From Proteles cristata cristata (lineage: Eukaryota; Chordata; Mammalia; Carnivora; Hyaenidae), in assembly GCA_017311185.1 (NCBI GenBank), contig JAESUZ010002551.1:1302001-1366000 (forward strand): a stretch of DNA of 64,000 nucleotides. The letters run 5' to 3'. Shown here in pieces: positions 22,905 to 34,140 of the stretch (positions within the stretch are counted from its first letter, which is position 1; each line of letters opens with the position of its first letter). A program made the translations under genes and the position numbers. The notes beneath the pieces are model-generated. The model searched no databases. It had not been told where the DNA came from and worked only from the letters and a program-made list of their open reading frames with translations.

Positions 22905-23225
22905 ATAAACCAAAAGCAGAAGCAGACCTATAAATATGGAGAAAAAAAGCTCGTGTTTGGCAGAGGGAAGGGAGTGAAGAGGTGGGTGAAATAAGCGAAG
23001 GCAAGTGGGGGAGGAAGGCTTCCACTTACAGAATGAATAAGTCATGGGGATAAAACATACAACATAGGGGAAATATCCATGGTATTGTAACAATGCTGTA
23101 TGGGGACAGAGGGTAACTACACTTGCAATACAGCAGGAGCAGAGATGTTGAATCACTTAGCTATATGCCTGAACCAATTCAAAATTGTCTGTCAACCATT
23201 CTCAAAAAATAATAAAAATAAATAA
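22905..23225 (+). mobile_element. L1 3' UTR fragment
   Basis: Text such as GGTATTGTAACAATGCTGTA, TGGGGACAGAGGGTAACTAC and GTTGAATCACTTAGC corresponds to the carnivore L1 3' UTR, ending in AATAATAAAAATAAATAAAT. Confidence 0.75.
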
Positions 23226-23286
23226 ATAAAACATAAAGAGATGGACTCCATTGCAGGCATACAATCTGAAAGATAAATTATTTTAA

Positions 23287-23501
23287 AATTTTTAAATGTT
23301 TTATTATTTATTTTGGGGAAAGAGAGAGAGACATACAGAGTGTGAGTAGGGGAGGGGGAGACAGAATGAGACACAGAATGTGAAGCAGGCTCCACACTCT
23401 GAGCTGTCAGTACAGAGCCCAATGGGGGGCTTGAACTCACTAGCTGTGAGATGATGACCTGAGCTGGTCAGACATTTAACCAACTGAGCCACCCAGGCAC
23501 C
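23287..23501 (-). mobile_element. SINEC, antisense older copy
   Basis: Complement of head (ending GAGCCACCCAGGCACC) and body. Imperfect duplications AGATAAATTATTTT and AGGTAAATTATTT flank it. Confidence 0.9.
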
Positions 23502-23560
23502 AGTGAAGAGGTAAATTATTTAGTGGAGCAGGCTTCTTAATCAGGGATTGTGACTTTACT

Positions 23561-23735
23561 GAGTTACACAGAATAATCAAGGGAATTAGATATGATAATT
23601 CATGTTCACTATGGGATACTCACAAGCTCATTCGGTGACCCTAATTTTTAACTAAACATTGTTGTCTTTGGGGGTTATAAAATATTTTGGGTTATCTAGA
23701 TGTCTTTTCCTACTTCATCCAAGACTTGTGAGGAG
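23561..23735 (+). repeat. Unknown repeat, copy 1
   Basis: Shares an ordered set of blocks with 26544-26968: CACAGAATAATCAAGG, a 'GATAATTCATGTTC' block, GTTGTCTTTGGGGG and TCATCCAAGACTTGTGAG. The family is unknown to me. Confidence 0.5.
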
Positions 23736-23952
23736 GAAAAAAGAAGCCTGATTTAAAACACACACACACATACCTTCTGGGGATGAAAAAAAACAAAAGG
23801 AAGGGGAAAATGTGCCTGACCCTCAGGTGGTAAAAGACAAAACAAGAGTAAGTAAAAGTGCAGGGCTTTCCAAGTCAAAAGAGATTCACTTCTCCTTCAC
23901 CACAAAAACTAAACGTAAAGGTATAAACTTTCTGTTATAAAATATATAGTCA

Positions 23953-24187
23953 TGTGGTGCCCAGATGGCTCAGTTGGTTGAGCCTCCACTCTTAACTTGG
24001 CTCAGGTCATGATCTCAGGGTCATGGGATAAAGCCCCTGCAACAGGCTTTGTGATGTGCATGGAATCTGCTTAAGATTCATTCTCTCTCTCTCTCCCTCC
24101 CTCCCTCCCTCCCTCCCTCTCCCCCTCCCCTGCTGGCTCTCACTTTCTCTCTAAAAATAAATAAATAAATTTAAATTAAATAAACAA
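23953..24187 (+). mobile_element. SINEC, older copy
   Basis: Diverged head (GTGCCCAGATGGCTCAGTTG) and the CT-rich body, with (CCCT)n at about 24096-24120, then an A-rich AAATAAATAAATAAAT tail. Confidence 0.9.
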
Positions 24188-24199
24188 GTCACAAAGATA

Positions 24200-24390
24200 A
24201 AAAACACAAGGTATATAGTGAATAATATTGTAAATAATGTTGTATGGTGACAGATGGTAACTACAATTATGGTAAGCATTTCCTAATATAGAGAATTGTT
24301 GAATCATTATGTTGTTCACTTCAAACTAATATAACAACATTTGTCAACTATACTTCAGTTAAAATTTTTTAAAAGTAAAATTTTAAAAAC
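24200..24390 (+). mobile_element. L1 3' UTR end
   Basis: ATGGTGACAGATGGTAACTA and GTTGAATCATTATGTTGTTC are L1 3' UTR motifs, followed by an A/T-rich end. Confidence 0.75.
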
Positions 24391-24690
24391 GCAGCTAAGT
24401 TTTGAGCTTTTTGCTAGACTAGCCAAAAATAATGCCAATAAAATAAGAATCATATGAAATACCTGAATATCACTCAAGATAAACACAAGAACAGTCAAGT
24501 CCACGGAGATGACAGAAAATCATTAAAAATTGTACCTGCTTCTTAAATGAAGAACTTCCCCCCACACACACACCCCAACACCATCAACCCAAGGAAATCT
24601 TTAAATCTATACCCCTAACAGATATTGAAGTATGAGAACAAACATTTAAAGATATGAAAAGCTATGTTAAATCAGAAATGAAAACCTGAA

Positions 24691-24908
24691 GGGGCACCTG
24701 ATTGGCTCAGTTAAGCCTCTGACTTCAGCTCAGATAATGGTCTCATGGTTCATGGGTTCAGACCCCACATTGGGTTCTGTTCTGACAACTCAGAGCCTGG
24801 AGCCTGCTTTGGATTCTGTGTCTACCTCTCTGCCTGCTGCTTTATTGCTTGCACTCTGTTTCTCTCTCTCATTCTCTCTCAAAATAAATACATATTAAAA
24901 AAAGTAAA
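24691..24908 (+). mobile_element. SINEC, older copy
   Basis: Head GGGGCACCTGATTGGCTCAG and body. AGAAATGAAAA occurs on both sides (about 24676 and 24909) as the target-site duplication. Confidence 0.9.
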
Positions 24909-24992
24909 AAGAAATGAAAAACTCAAAATCAAAATGAATTTTAAAAAACATGAGCATCATCACACCAAATTATGACTGAAAATTTCATAACA

Positions 24993-25133
24993 GGGGGGGT
25001 GCCTGGGTGGCTCAGTCAGTTAAGCATCCAACTTTGGCTCAGGTCATGATCTAATGGTTCATGAGTTCAAGGCCCCATCGAGCTCTGAGAGCTCAGAGCC
25101 TGGAGCTTGCTTCAGATTCTGTGTCTCCCTCAC
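24993..25133 (+). mobile_element. SINEC, truncated at 3' end
   Basis: Head and half of the body are present to CTGTGTCTCCCTC. The CT-rich region and tail are replaced by an AT/AC palindromic stretch. Confidence 0.85.
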
Positions 25134-25183
25134 AGAATCTATATTCTGTGTATATATACACACACACAGAATATATATTCTAT
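25134..25183. repeat. AT/AC-rich imperfect palindrome
   Basis: AGAATCTATATTCTGTGTAT and its approximate reverse complement (ACACACAGAATATATATTCT) face each other across TATATACAC. Confidence 0.8.
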
Positions 25184-25187
25184 AAAA

Positions 25188-25465
25188 ATATATTTTTTAA
25201 TTGATATATAATTGACATACAACAATAGTTTCAGGTGTGCAACTATACACATGGCTAAATGATCATAAGGCTAGTTGCCATCCATCACTATACATAGTTA
25301 CAAATTGTTTCCATTGTGGAGAGAACTTCTGAGATGTACTTTCTTAGCAACTTGCAAATAGACAATACTATATTATCAAGTATAGTTACCAAGCTATACA
25401 TCACAGCCTCAGGACTTGTTTATTTTGTAACGACAAGTTTGTACCTTTTGACCACCTTCATGTTC
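25188..25465 (-). mobile_element. L1 3' UTR fragment, antisense
   Basis: Blocks such as CATAGTTACAAATTGTTTCC, TTAGCAACTTGCAAATA and GTTTGTACCTTTTGACCACC are the complement of an older L1 3' UTR, in the expected order. Confidence 0.7.
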
Positions 25466-25603
25466 ATCAATTTTGATGTCAGGAATAATGCAACTAAAAC
25501 TTGGAATGAAAAGGGAAAGAAAACATGAAAAACTTATTGTTGGATAGGTAGTAGGTAGGTATTAAAGGGTGCCATTCCTCTCCCAAACAAAATGATAAAG
25601 CAG

Positions 25604-25811
25604 GGTCACCTGGGTGGCACAGTCAGTTGAGCGTCTGACTTTAGCTCAGGTCATGATTTCATGGTTCCTGAGTTTGAGCCCTGCGTTGGGTTCCATGCTG
25701 ACAGCTCAGAGCCTGGAGTCTGCTTCGGATTCTGTGTCTCCCTCTTTCTCTACCCTTCCCCTCCTCATGCTCTGTCTCTCTCTCTCAAAAATGAACATAA
25801 ATTTTTTTAAT
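25604..25811 (+). mobile_element. SINEC, older copy
   Basis: Head GGTCACCTGGGTGGCACAGT and full body with tail. Perfect 11-bp duplication TGATAAAGCAG at 25593-25603 and 25812-25822. Confidence 0.93.
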
Positions 25812-26315
25812 TGATAAAGCAGATAATAAAAGGTGAAATAAGCAAACAGGGAACTACAGTCATTAAAGGAGATTTAAGTATCAAGGTAGCCCCTATAATG
25901 AAACATTCACCCTTAAATATCCAGTTTTGTTTTTTTAATAAAAGGGCAGAGAATGTGCATTCTATACATACAGAAATTAAGTTATAATTCAGTTGAAAAT
26001 AAACAGAAATAAGACCTAAATAAACAATTAAATAAACAAAATTCAGTAGAAAATAAAGTAAATTCAGTCCTAAAATAAATGTGAATCAGCTTAAACTATC
26101 TTTTAAGAGAAAAAAACATTTTCAATTTTGCACATACACGGGCTCACAAAAACATGGTCATAATACTCCCAATGTTAAAGAAGAAACTAGCTACCAAGGC
26201 CCGAAAGAACTTACTTCATAATGGAAGGGGCTAATATCTCTATGGTCAAAATTTTACCTTTTGTTCTCTCTCTGAACCTTGTAGTTGCAATTTCCTTATC
26301 AAAAAATGTAGCTTC

Positions 26316-26530
26316 GGGGCATGTGAGTGGCTCAGTCTGTTAAACATCCAACTTTAGCTCACGTCATGATCTTGCGGTTTTGAGTTCTAGCCCCGCGCTG
26401 GGCTCTATGCTAACAGCTCAGATCCTGGAGCCTGCTTCTGATTCTGTGTCTCCCTGTCTCTCTGCCCCTCCCCCACTCACACTCTGTCTCTCTCTCCTTC
26501 AAAAATAAATAAACATTAAAAAAAAAAAGA
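26316..26530 (+). mobile_element. SINEC, older copy
   Basis: Head GGGGCATGTGAGTGGCTCAG and complete body with A-tail. Near-perfect duplication ATGTAGCTTCG / ATGCAGCTTCG on either side. Confidence 0.92.
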
Positions 26531-26543
26531 CATGCAGCTTCGT

Positions 26544-26968
26544 TGAGTGTCACAAATAATCAAGAGAACAATAGGATAGGGGCGCCTGGGTGGCTTAGTC
26601 GGTTGAGCGTCCGACTTTCGCTTGGGTCATGATCTCGCGGTTCGTGGGTTCGAGCCCCGCGTCGGGCTCTGTGCTGACTGCCAGCTCAGAGCCTGAGCCT
26701 GTTTCAGTCTGTGACTCCTTCTCTCTCTGACCCTCCCCTGCTCACGCTGTCTCTCTCTCCTAGAAATAAATAAAACATTAAAAAAAAAACTTTTCATTTA
26801 AAAAAAAAAAAGAGAGAACAATAGGATAATGCATGTTCGTTACCAGGGTTTTCCCAAGTTGGTTCAGCAGCCACTATTTTCAACTGAGCATTGGTGTCTT
26901 TGGGGGAGACAAAACATTTTTGATTTGTTTTGATGTATTTTCCTGTCTCATCCAAACTTGTGAGATTC
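26544..26968 (+). repeat. Unknown repeat, copy 2 (split by young SINE)
   Basis: Blocks CACAAATAATCAAGAG, ATAATGCATGTTCG, GGTGTCTTTGGGGG and CATCCAAACTTGTGAG align in order with 23561-23735. A young SINE (26579-26812) interrupts it. Confidence 0.5.
26579..26812 (+). mobile_element. SINEC, young subfamily with double A-tail
   Basis: Near-consensus copy with a perfect 16-bp duplication AGAGAACAATAGGATA (26563-26578 and 26813-26828). The tail has two A runs separated by CTTTTCATTT. Confidence 0.95.
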
Positions 26969-28606
26969 CATCTCCATATGTGTTTTCACCTCCCTTTCTG
27001 CACCATGGCCGATCACAAATGTTCTGTTTTTGTTATTTATCTCGCTAACCCAGTTATATATGTCCTTCCATCTGTCATTAAAATAACACAGTTAGTTAGC
27101 CTTCTTTTTCAGTGATGCCTCAGTCATGCTGGCGTTGGTGTTATGATCATTCTGGTTTTCTTTTCTCATCTGAACTCTTAGAAAACCGGCTCACAATATT
27201 TCCAATGTTAGAAAGTAAATTAGCACTGTCTCCACACAGAGAACAACAGTTAGTCTGCAGAGTCGAAGAACGTCTGCTCTCATTCCCCGTTACAACCCAT
27301 TCAAGGTGCACACACTTACATCACAAAATTCAAAGTGAGGCAACAATGGTTATCATCATCTGTCCATCGTGGTTGCCAATATCAGTCATCAGAGACAGCA
27401 ACGTCAGAAACTGACATCAGTGACTACATTTGTGGATAATCTCAACTGTATCCACCTGACACCGAAATTAAGGACAAAAAAGTTCCTAACAAAGAATATG
27501 TTAAGTTGAAAAGGAAAAGCTATTTTAGGACTGAGGCAGTAAAGCCTCTTTGGCTTAGGTTTACCCTACTTCCTGTTAGAAGGAGTGTTTCCAAACAAGA
27601 AGAAAATATATAGCATTTTTTCATAAGGAAGTCTGGAAGTTTGGAGCATAAAGACACACTAGCATGCACCTACTCAATAATTTGCAACACAGTGAGGGAG
27701 TGAGACGGTCTCCTTCTGTACAGGACACAGTAAAGCCCAGAAAGGTTTCCACATTACACAACTCCAGGGAAGCTGGGTACGGCTTCCATGAGTCCCGGGT
27801 GCTGGTGAGTCGGCAGGAATGTGAAAATGCTCCTGGGCAGCCTGACGCCTGTAGAAGAGCGAGCAGGACTGAATCAGGTGATAGTGTCCGGCAGGGCCTC
27901 AGTGGTGCCCACCTAAAGCTGGAGTACCTCGCAGCTACCTCGGCTCGACCGTCATGTGGCATACCTACACTGTGGCAATTGATTCAGACACTTCTTTTGA
28001 TTCCAAGTGGCTCAGGAAATAACAGTGCCAGCATTTTCATCCTGTCTCAAGGCATAAATTATTAACTCTCCCTGGCAAAATACTTCCTCAAGTCAATTCG
28101 AATTCCCACAGAAGACGCAACATACAGGGTAGAAGCAACATATGTAGAGCTGGGCAGGAGATCACATTCCTCCCGATGAAAGCCTAGTGGTATCCCACAA
28201 CCACAGAGGAATCAGTGGCATGCCAGCGAGGTGGCAAGCAATGTCTAATGAAGCTGTCACTGCAGTAGGCAGACGAGTATGTAGGTCTTTAATGCCCCCT
28301 GGAGCATGGAAGATGTGGAAGATGACTCTTCTGAAGAGTGTCTGGTCTTAAAGGACAATAGCTTGTCTAAGTGTTACCTATTTTTTGCAGTTAATCTTAA
28401 GTAGGGGAGATTATTAAAGAAAATTAATTCAATCAGATTACTTTCTGTAAAGTTTAAAGGAGAGTTTCTAATGCAATAGTTGACCTAACATTCTCTGCCA
28501 TTTTCTGTACTTAGTACTATATTCTTTAAGTGTGTCCACATAATTCATTTACTTGGTAGGGAACATTTCATTAGCTAGTCATTATATTCTTGTTTTAAAA
28601 GCTTTA
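26969..28606. other. Unique stretch including a GC-richer block
   Basis: About 27660-28330 is visibly richer in G+C and CpG than its surroundings and is open on both strands for more than 110 codons (133 codons plus, 113 codons minus). Neither product shows a recognisable domain and opposite-strand openness suggests composition rather than coding. No repeat family recognised. Confidence 0.4.
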
Positions 28607-28800
28607 GGGGCACCTGGGTGGCTCAGTCAGTTGAGTATTGACTTTGGCTCAAAGTCATGATCACACGGTTTATGACTCTGATCCCCCTCATCTCACTCAC
28701 TGCTGTCAGCTCAGAGTCTGCTTCAGATCCTCTGCCCCTTCTCTCTGCCCCTCCCCTGCTCATGCTCTCTCAAAAATGAATAAACATTTAAAAAAAAGAA
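28607..28800 (+). mobile_element. SINEC, older copy
   Basis: Head GGGGCACCTGGGTGGCTCAG, shortened body and A-tail, directly followed by another SINE. Confidence 0.92.
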
Positions 28801-28804
28801 ACAT

Positions 28805-29038
28805 GGAGCCTCTGAGTGGTGGCCCAGTCAGCTAAATATCCAACTTCAGCTCAGGTTTTGATCTCGCATCCATGGGTTCGAGCCCACATCGGGCTCTGTG
28901 CTGACAGCTAAGAGCCTGGAGCCTGCTTTGGATTCATTGTCTCCTCCTCTCTCTGCCCTCCCCCTGCTCATGCTGTCTCTCCCTCAGTCTCTCAAAAAAT
29001 AAAATAAAATGTTAAAATAAATAAATAAACAAACAAAC
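28805..29038 (+). mobile_element. SINEC, older copy in tandem
   Basis: Diverged head (GAGCCTCTGAGTGGTGGCCC), intact GGTTCGAGCC box and body, ending in an AAATAAATAAATAAAC tail. It probably inserted into the A-tail of the copy at 28607. Confidence 0.88.
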
Positions 29039-29744
29039 TTACTTTAGTAAAATGGCCATATTTCTCTGAATATACTCAAGTCTGATTGCTATATTAATCT
29101 ACCTGGCATTTGACAGTGATTTGCTACAATTTATAGAGTCTCTCTGAAGGTCTATTTCATATATATATACACACATATAGTTACATATACCTACATATTT
29201 TAAGTAAAACTATCAACAATTTATCAACATATTAATTAAATGGTTATTACCAACTCCAGTTCCTATACTGAGTGAAAATATTTCTTCCATTCAATTTGAA
29301 AAGTAGGGTAAGGATCTACAGAGAAACAGTAAGGCTGAATGCAGACGAGAAAGGAGCCAGGGGAGGGCCAGCACTTCTTGGAGACTATTAAACCCTTTGC
29401 ATACTGAGGTTGCCCCCAGCCTCATCATATGTTATCAGACAGAGTATGTCATCCTCATGAATTGTATAGCCAAATATCTAGTGGGTGCGAGCCTGAAAAG
29501 CGTTAGTGTGTTAAAAGTATAGCCCCTATTATGTTAGTCATGTTCAAGTATTTTATAATTCACTTGGGCTGGCAGTATCCACACTTATCGATTTCAGTAA
29601 GCCCGGATGAATGCCCTTTAACTGTTCAGAATCAAGTCAACTGCCAGAGAGTGCACCGAAGCTCTGCTGGGTCTCTGAAAATTATATAAGCTTCTCTTTG
29701 ACTGTTACTCCATTTTATTTTAATTTTATTTTTTAGGGTTTTGC
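29039..29744. other. Unique stretch with TA/CA-rich patch
   Basis: Short alternating TA/CA run at about 29158-29200. The rest has no recognised family or gene. Confidence 0.4.
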
Positions 29745-30165
29745 CTTTATTTTTAAAAAAAAATTTAAGTATCATTGACACAAAGTTCTATTAGTTTCAG
29801 GTGTACAGCTTAGTGACTCCACAGCTCCCTGTTATGCTGTGCCCGCCAGCAGTCACCATACACCGCTATGGCAACAGTGCTGGCTCTCTTCCCTCTGCTG
29901 TGCCTTTTACTCTTGTCACTTATTTGTTCCATAACTGGAAGCCTGTCTCTACCCCTACCCTTTATCTATTTTGCCCATTCCCCCATCCTCTGCCCTCTGG
30001 AACCATTAGTTTGTTCTCTGTATTTATAGATCTGATTCTTTTTGTTTATGCATTTGTTCTTTTAGAATCCACTCACTGAAATCATATGGTATTATCCCCA
30101 CTCAACCAGACTTATTTCACTTAGCATAATACCCTCTATGTCCATCCATGCTGTTTCCTCAATTT
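29745..30165 (-). mobile_element. L1 3' region, antisense
   Basis: Complement of L1 3' sequence: GTTTCAGGTGTACAGCTTAG, AACCATTAGTTTGTTCTCTG and ACTTAGCATAATACCCTCTA appear in the order expected for an antisense carnivore L1 3' end. Confidence 0.75.
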
Positions 30166-31247
30166 TAAATGGAAGTAATGGCAGAGCTTACTTCATAAGA
30201 CTGTTTTTAATGTTAATTAAGATGATACACCTAAAATACTCCCAATATTACCTGGAAGAGAGTAAATTTTATGAAGCATTAGCTCTCTATGATGAAGACA
30301 TAAATAAAATGCAATGAAAGGTTTTATATCATCCTACAAACTAATGAAAACCAAGTTCCTAAAGGTAATTCCAACGATAACTCCATTAATCTATAATACT
30401 TATAATCTCTACTAAGAGGGGTTTTTTGCTCAATAAAATCAGAGATGTGTGCTCAGAGAAAAGTGAATGCTTGCTTCACACCCCAATTTCTTTCAGCTTT
30501 TCTAGGCATGATGCCTACAAAATACACACGCATTTGTTTTGTTTTGCTTTGCTTTATTTTACTTTGAGCAATGGCGTGCTCTTGTTTCCTTTGTTCATCA
30601 ATTATTTTGTTTCTGATATCTTAAGAATTTCTCCTGATAAGAACCAGCCACATGATACATAAAGCATAGGTAACTTTTTCTGCAAAGCACTAAGTGAATA
30701 TTCTACGTATTATAAATATTGCATCGGTGACCTCTCCACTTGCCTAAGATGATCGAAGATGAATGCAACTGAGAAAAAATTGGACAAATTTTCATAACTT
30801 GGAAACTTTAAATCTATCTTTGGACATTTTTTCCTTGCTGAGTCCTCTCCAGACTGGACTAAATTCCTTAACATATTAGATGTCATGAGTCAGTAAAATT
30901 TCTTGTGGTTATGTCAGTTTAAAGATCCTACCCTTTTTCTGTATTCTTTTATACTACTCCTGGTACCTGGGAGTCCAAAGTTACATGGGGAAAAGATTCT
31001 AGTAACGGTGATACACTCAGCAATCTATCACTTCTGGGAAAGGTTGACCAAAACTTGTTCCAGAATAGCATCACCCCCTCTCTCAAATCACTTTCTTCTC
31101 AATGATCTTCCCTGTTCAGGTATCTTAAGGTTTGCTATTAATAACTTATTTCCCTAGCCTAGAAATATCCCCAGTGTTTAAAATTCCTCTAGTTAAAATA
31201 TAAATACTCATGTAAATATGAGATCATATCTAGTTTCAATATTCATT
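30166..31247. other. Unique stretch
   Basis: T-rich (TTTTG)n-like patch near 30535-30570. No gene or named repeat seen. Confidence 0.4.
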
Positions 31248-31310
31248 GAAAATAACATAAATGAAAAAAAAATAAAAAAATAAAAAAAAAAAAGAAAATA
31301 ACATAAATGA
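31248..31310 (+). mobile_element. Poly(A)-only insertion with 17-bp duplication
   Basis: GAAAATAACATAAATGA occurs perfectly at 31248-31264 and 31294-31310, with only a 29-nt A-rich run (A9-T-A7-T-A12 pattern) between. This is the structure of an L1-mediated insertion that ended after copying just the tail. Confidence 0.8.
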
Positions 31311-31330
31311 CCAATTTACACTTTACAAAC

Positions 31331-31731
31331 TTGTGTTCCATCAGTGATTGGGAGTGAAGGAGAGCTCACCTACGCAGGAAGTGATCCAGCCTCAAAATAC
31401 CAAATTATTGTCTACTCTTTTAGACCACCCCTAGACCTTGGCATCAAGGAGCTTAGATACTCGATGAGGGTATCCTCTGGCACAGACGTTTTATAATATT
31501 CATAGAGGTTTATAAAACATCTTTGTCTCTGAGCAATGGTCCTTCTTGGCCATTGAAATAGGTACTCAACCTCAAAATTTTGAAGAAGAGAGTAGTGATG
31601 TATACATTGCAGCCAAGCCTACATCCTTCACAGTATCACAGAACATCCAGCTGATGTTCTCGAAGGAAAGCTATGCTTTAAACCAGCATTTTATTCTTCC
31701 ATTTTTTTCTTTACACTGCCTACCTTCATTC
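31331..31731 (+). pseudogene. Retrocopy-like segment, copy A (partial)
   Basis: About 400 bp nearly identical, in opposite orientation, to 44540-44960: about seven differences by eye. The homology starts near TTCCATCAGTGATTGGGAGT and stops sharply at CTACCTTCATTC. It has two open stretches in different frames, one including SEGELTYAGSDPASKYQI and one including EEESSDVYIAAKPTSFT, with a stop between. Parent gene not recognised. No tail or target-site duplication found at this copy. Confidence 0.6.
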
Positions 31732-31844
31732 ACCTACCAAATATATTATTTTGCCTGAACTTGGCTTTTTTTTTTTGCCATTTATATAATCCAAATGATA
31801 ATCAAAATTATCACTTAATGATGATGTATTATTCATTGCTATAT

Positions 31845-31935
31845 TAGTAAGGTCTAGCAAAGGGCCTAGTTTATAGTAGGAACTCAATAAATATTTATTA
31901 AAAAGCTGAATAAGTAACTGAATCAATTAATAATG
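31845..31935 (+). repeat. L2/MIR 3' end
   Basis: CCTAGTTTATAGTAGGAACT followed by CAATAAATATTTATTAAAAA is the common terminal motif of ancient L2/MIR elements. Confidence 0.6.
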
Positions 31936-32021
31936 GTAGCAACCAGACTGTAATTGCCCTTGCAATCTGACCTGGACTTAGGTATAAAATTCTCTTAGTT
32001 CTTCCCAAGCAGCTGCAATTT

Positions 32022-32087
32022 TTCTTATTAAAATACAAGTGTCTTGATTTTGGCTTCTTATTAAAATACAAGTGTCTTGATTTTGGC
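32022..32087. repeat. 33-bp tandem duplication
   Basis: Two identical 33-bp units starting TTCTTATTAAAATACAAGTG stand head to tail (32022-32054 and 32055-32087). Confidence 0.93.
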
Positions 32088-32189
32088 TTCTGGCCAAAGT
32101 GGAGTAAAAGGGGCAAGGGATAAATAGAACAAAATAGGTACAAGATATGATCAAAATGCAGGATATTGAGCAAAGAAATCAAAAATGTA

Positions 32190-33773
32190 AATAAGTGGAG
32201 AGCTATTCCATGTTCATGAAAGGAAAGACTCAATACTGTTGAGATATCATTTCTTCCCAATTTGATCTATAGTTTCAATGCAATCTCAATCAAAATCCTA
32301 ACAAGTTATTTCTGGATAGAGATAAACTAATTCTAAAGTTTATATAGAGATATAAAAAGACCCAGAATAGCCAAAAGAATTCAGAGCACGGAAGACTGAT
32401 ACTACCCAACCTTAACATTTACCATTAAGCTAAAGTTATTATGACAGTGCAGTATTGGCAAAATAATAGACAAATAAAAACATCAAACAGAATGCAGAAC
32501 CTAGGAATAGACCAACACAACTAGAGCCAGCTGATCTTAAACAAACGAGTAAAGGCAATTCAATGAGAAAACTATGATCTTTTCAAAAATGATGCTAGAC
32601 CACCTGAACATCTATATGAGAAGAAATAAATACGACAGAGACCCTATGCTTTCTACTAAAATTAACTCAAAATAGATGACAGATATAAATATAAAACTAT
32701 GAAACTTATAGAAGGTAACAATGAGAAAAAAATTCTAAGTGACCTTGGATTTGGTGTTGTTTTTAAATACAACACCAAAGAATGATCCATGAAATAAAAA
32801 ATTGACAATTTGGTCTTTATTAAAATTAAAAATCTCTGTTCTACTGAAGATACTGTTAAGAGATTAAAAAGATAACCATAGACTGTAAGAAAATATTTAC
32901 AAAAAACATATCTAGTAAGTGACTTTTATCCATAATATGCAAAGAGCTCTTAAAACTCAATAATAAGAAAACCAACAACCCAGTTTTAAACGATGCAAAC
33001 AAACATATGCCTCACCAAAGTAGATAGGCAGATAGGAAATAAACATATTAAAAGATGCTCACCATCATTTATCATCAAGGAATTGCAAATTTAAATAACA
33101 TAACATATTAGAATGCTTAAAATATTAAAAAAAATTACTGAATGATGAAAGGATATGGAGCACAGGAATTCCCACTCCTTGCCAGTGGGAATGCAAATGG
33201 TACAGCCATTTTGGAAGGCAGTTTGACAGATTGTTAAAAAACTAAGCAGAGTCTTACCACACAATCCAGCAGTCACACTCTTAGACATTTACCGAAATAA
33301 ATAGAAAATGGATAGTCACACAAAAATCTTCACCTAAATGTTTATAACAGCTTTATTTTAATCCTCACAATCTGGAAGCAAGCAAGATATTCTTCAACAG
33401 GTAAAGGAATAAACACACTGCAGTACAGTGCTATGCCAACAGTGGAATATTATTCAAGAATAACAAGAAATGAATTATCAAGGCATGAAAATATATAGAG
33501 GAACATTAAATGCCTTTTGCTAATGGAAGCCAGTCCCAAAAGGCTATATACAGTATGATCCCCACGATGTAACATTCTGGAGAAGGCAAACTATATGGAC
33601 AATGAAAAGATTAGTGGCTGCCAGGAACTTAGCACCAGGGGAGGCAAGATCATTTGATGGAACATGGTGGATTTTTAGGCCAGTGAAAATATTCTTTACC
33701 ATACTGTGGATGATGGATGCATGATGGATACATGGCACTATATAGGTTTCTCAAAACCCATAGAATTGTATCA

Positions 33774-33807
<34 letters not shown>

Positions 33808-33850
33808 TCAAAACTGGAGATCATCCATTTAAAAAGCAGAGCAACTAACT
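32190..33850 (+). mobile_element. Old L1, ORF2 C-terminal part to 3' UTR
   Basis: Follows L1 ORF2 order: TCAATGCAATCTCAATCAAA near 32275, GACCCAGAATAGCCAAAAGA near 32359, GAAGGCAGTTTGACAGATTG near 33214 and the 3' UTR with CAAAACCCATAGAATTGTAT near 33752. Frames are destroyed by stops and indels. A (CA)n run sits in its 3' UTR. Confidence 0.85.
33770..33807. repeat. (CA)n microsatellite
   Basis: About 18 CA/AC units with one interruption, inside the old L1 3' UTR. Confidence 0.93.
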
Positions 33851-33929
33851 ATCAACAGGCTGAAGAAAAAGCACACGATCATCTCAGTAGAGAATGAAAA
33901 TGCAGTGATAAAATCTTTCAAAAAATTTG

Positions 33930-34140
33930 GAATAGAAGGGAAGTTCCTCAGTCTCAAAATGGCCATATACATTGGTTTGCTCTAAAAGCATGCTTGTAAT
34001 CCAAAGCACTTGTATATCAAAGTGAATTTCCCTGTAAGAACTAATAGAAATTCAAATGATTCATTCCAAAACCCAAAATATTCATGTTGAAATGATTACA
34101 ATACTGTAAAGAATACAAAATAACAAAGAAAATACAAAAT
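33930..34140. repeat. Ancient interspersed repeat, left part
   Basis: GCTTGTAATCCAAAGCACTT and the following block read like an old mammalian repeat, probably a DNA transposon. The full-length L1 inserted at 34140; the remainder continues from 40971. Confidence 0.45.
34125..34140. repeat. Target-site duplication of full-length L1 (left)
   Basis: AAAGAAAATACAAAAT here is repeated exactly at 40955-40970, on the other side of the L1. Confidence 0.9.
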
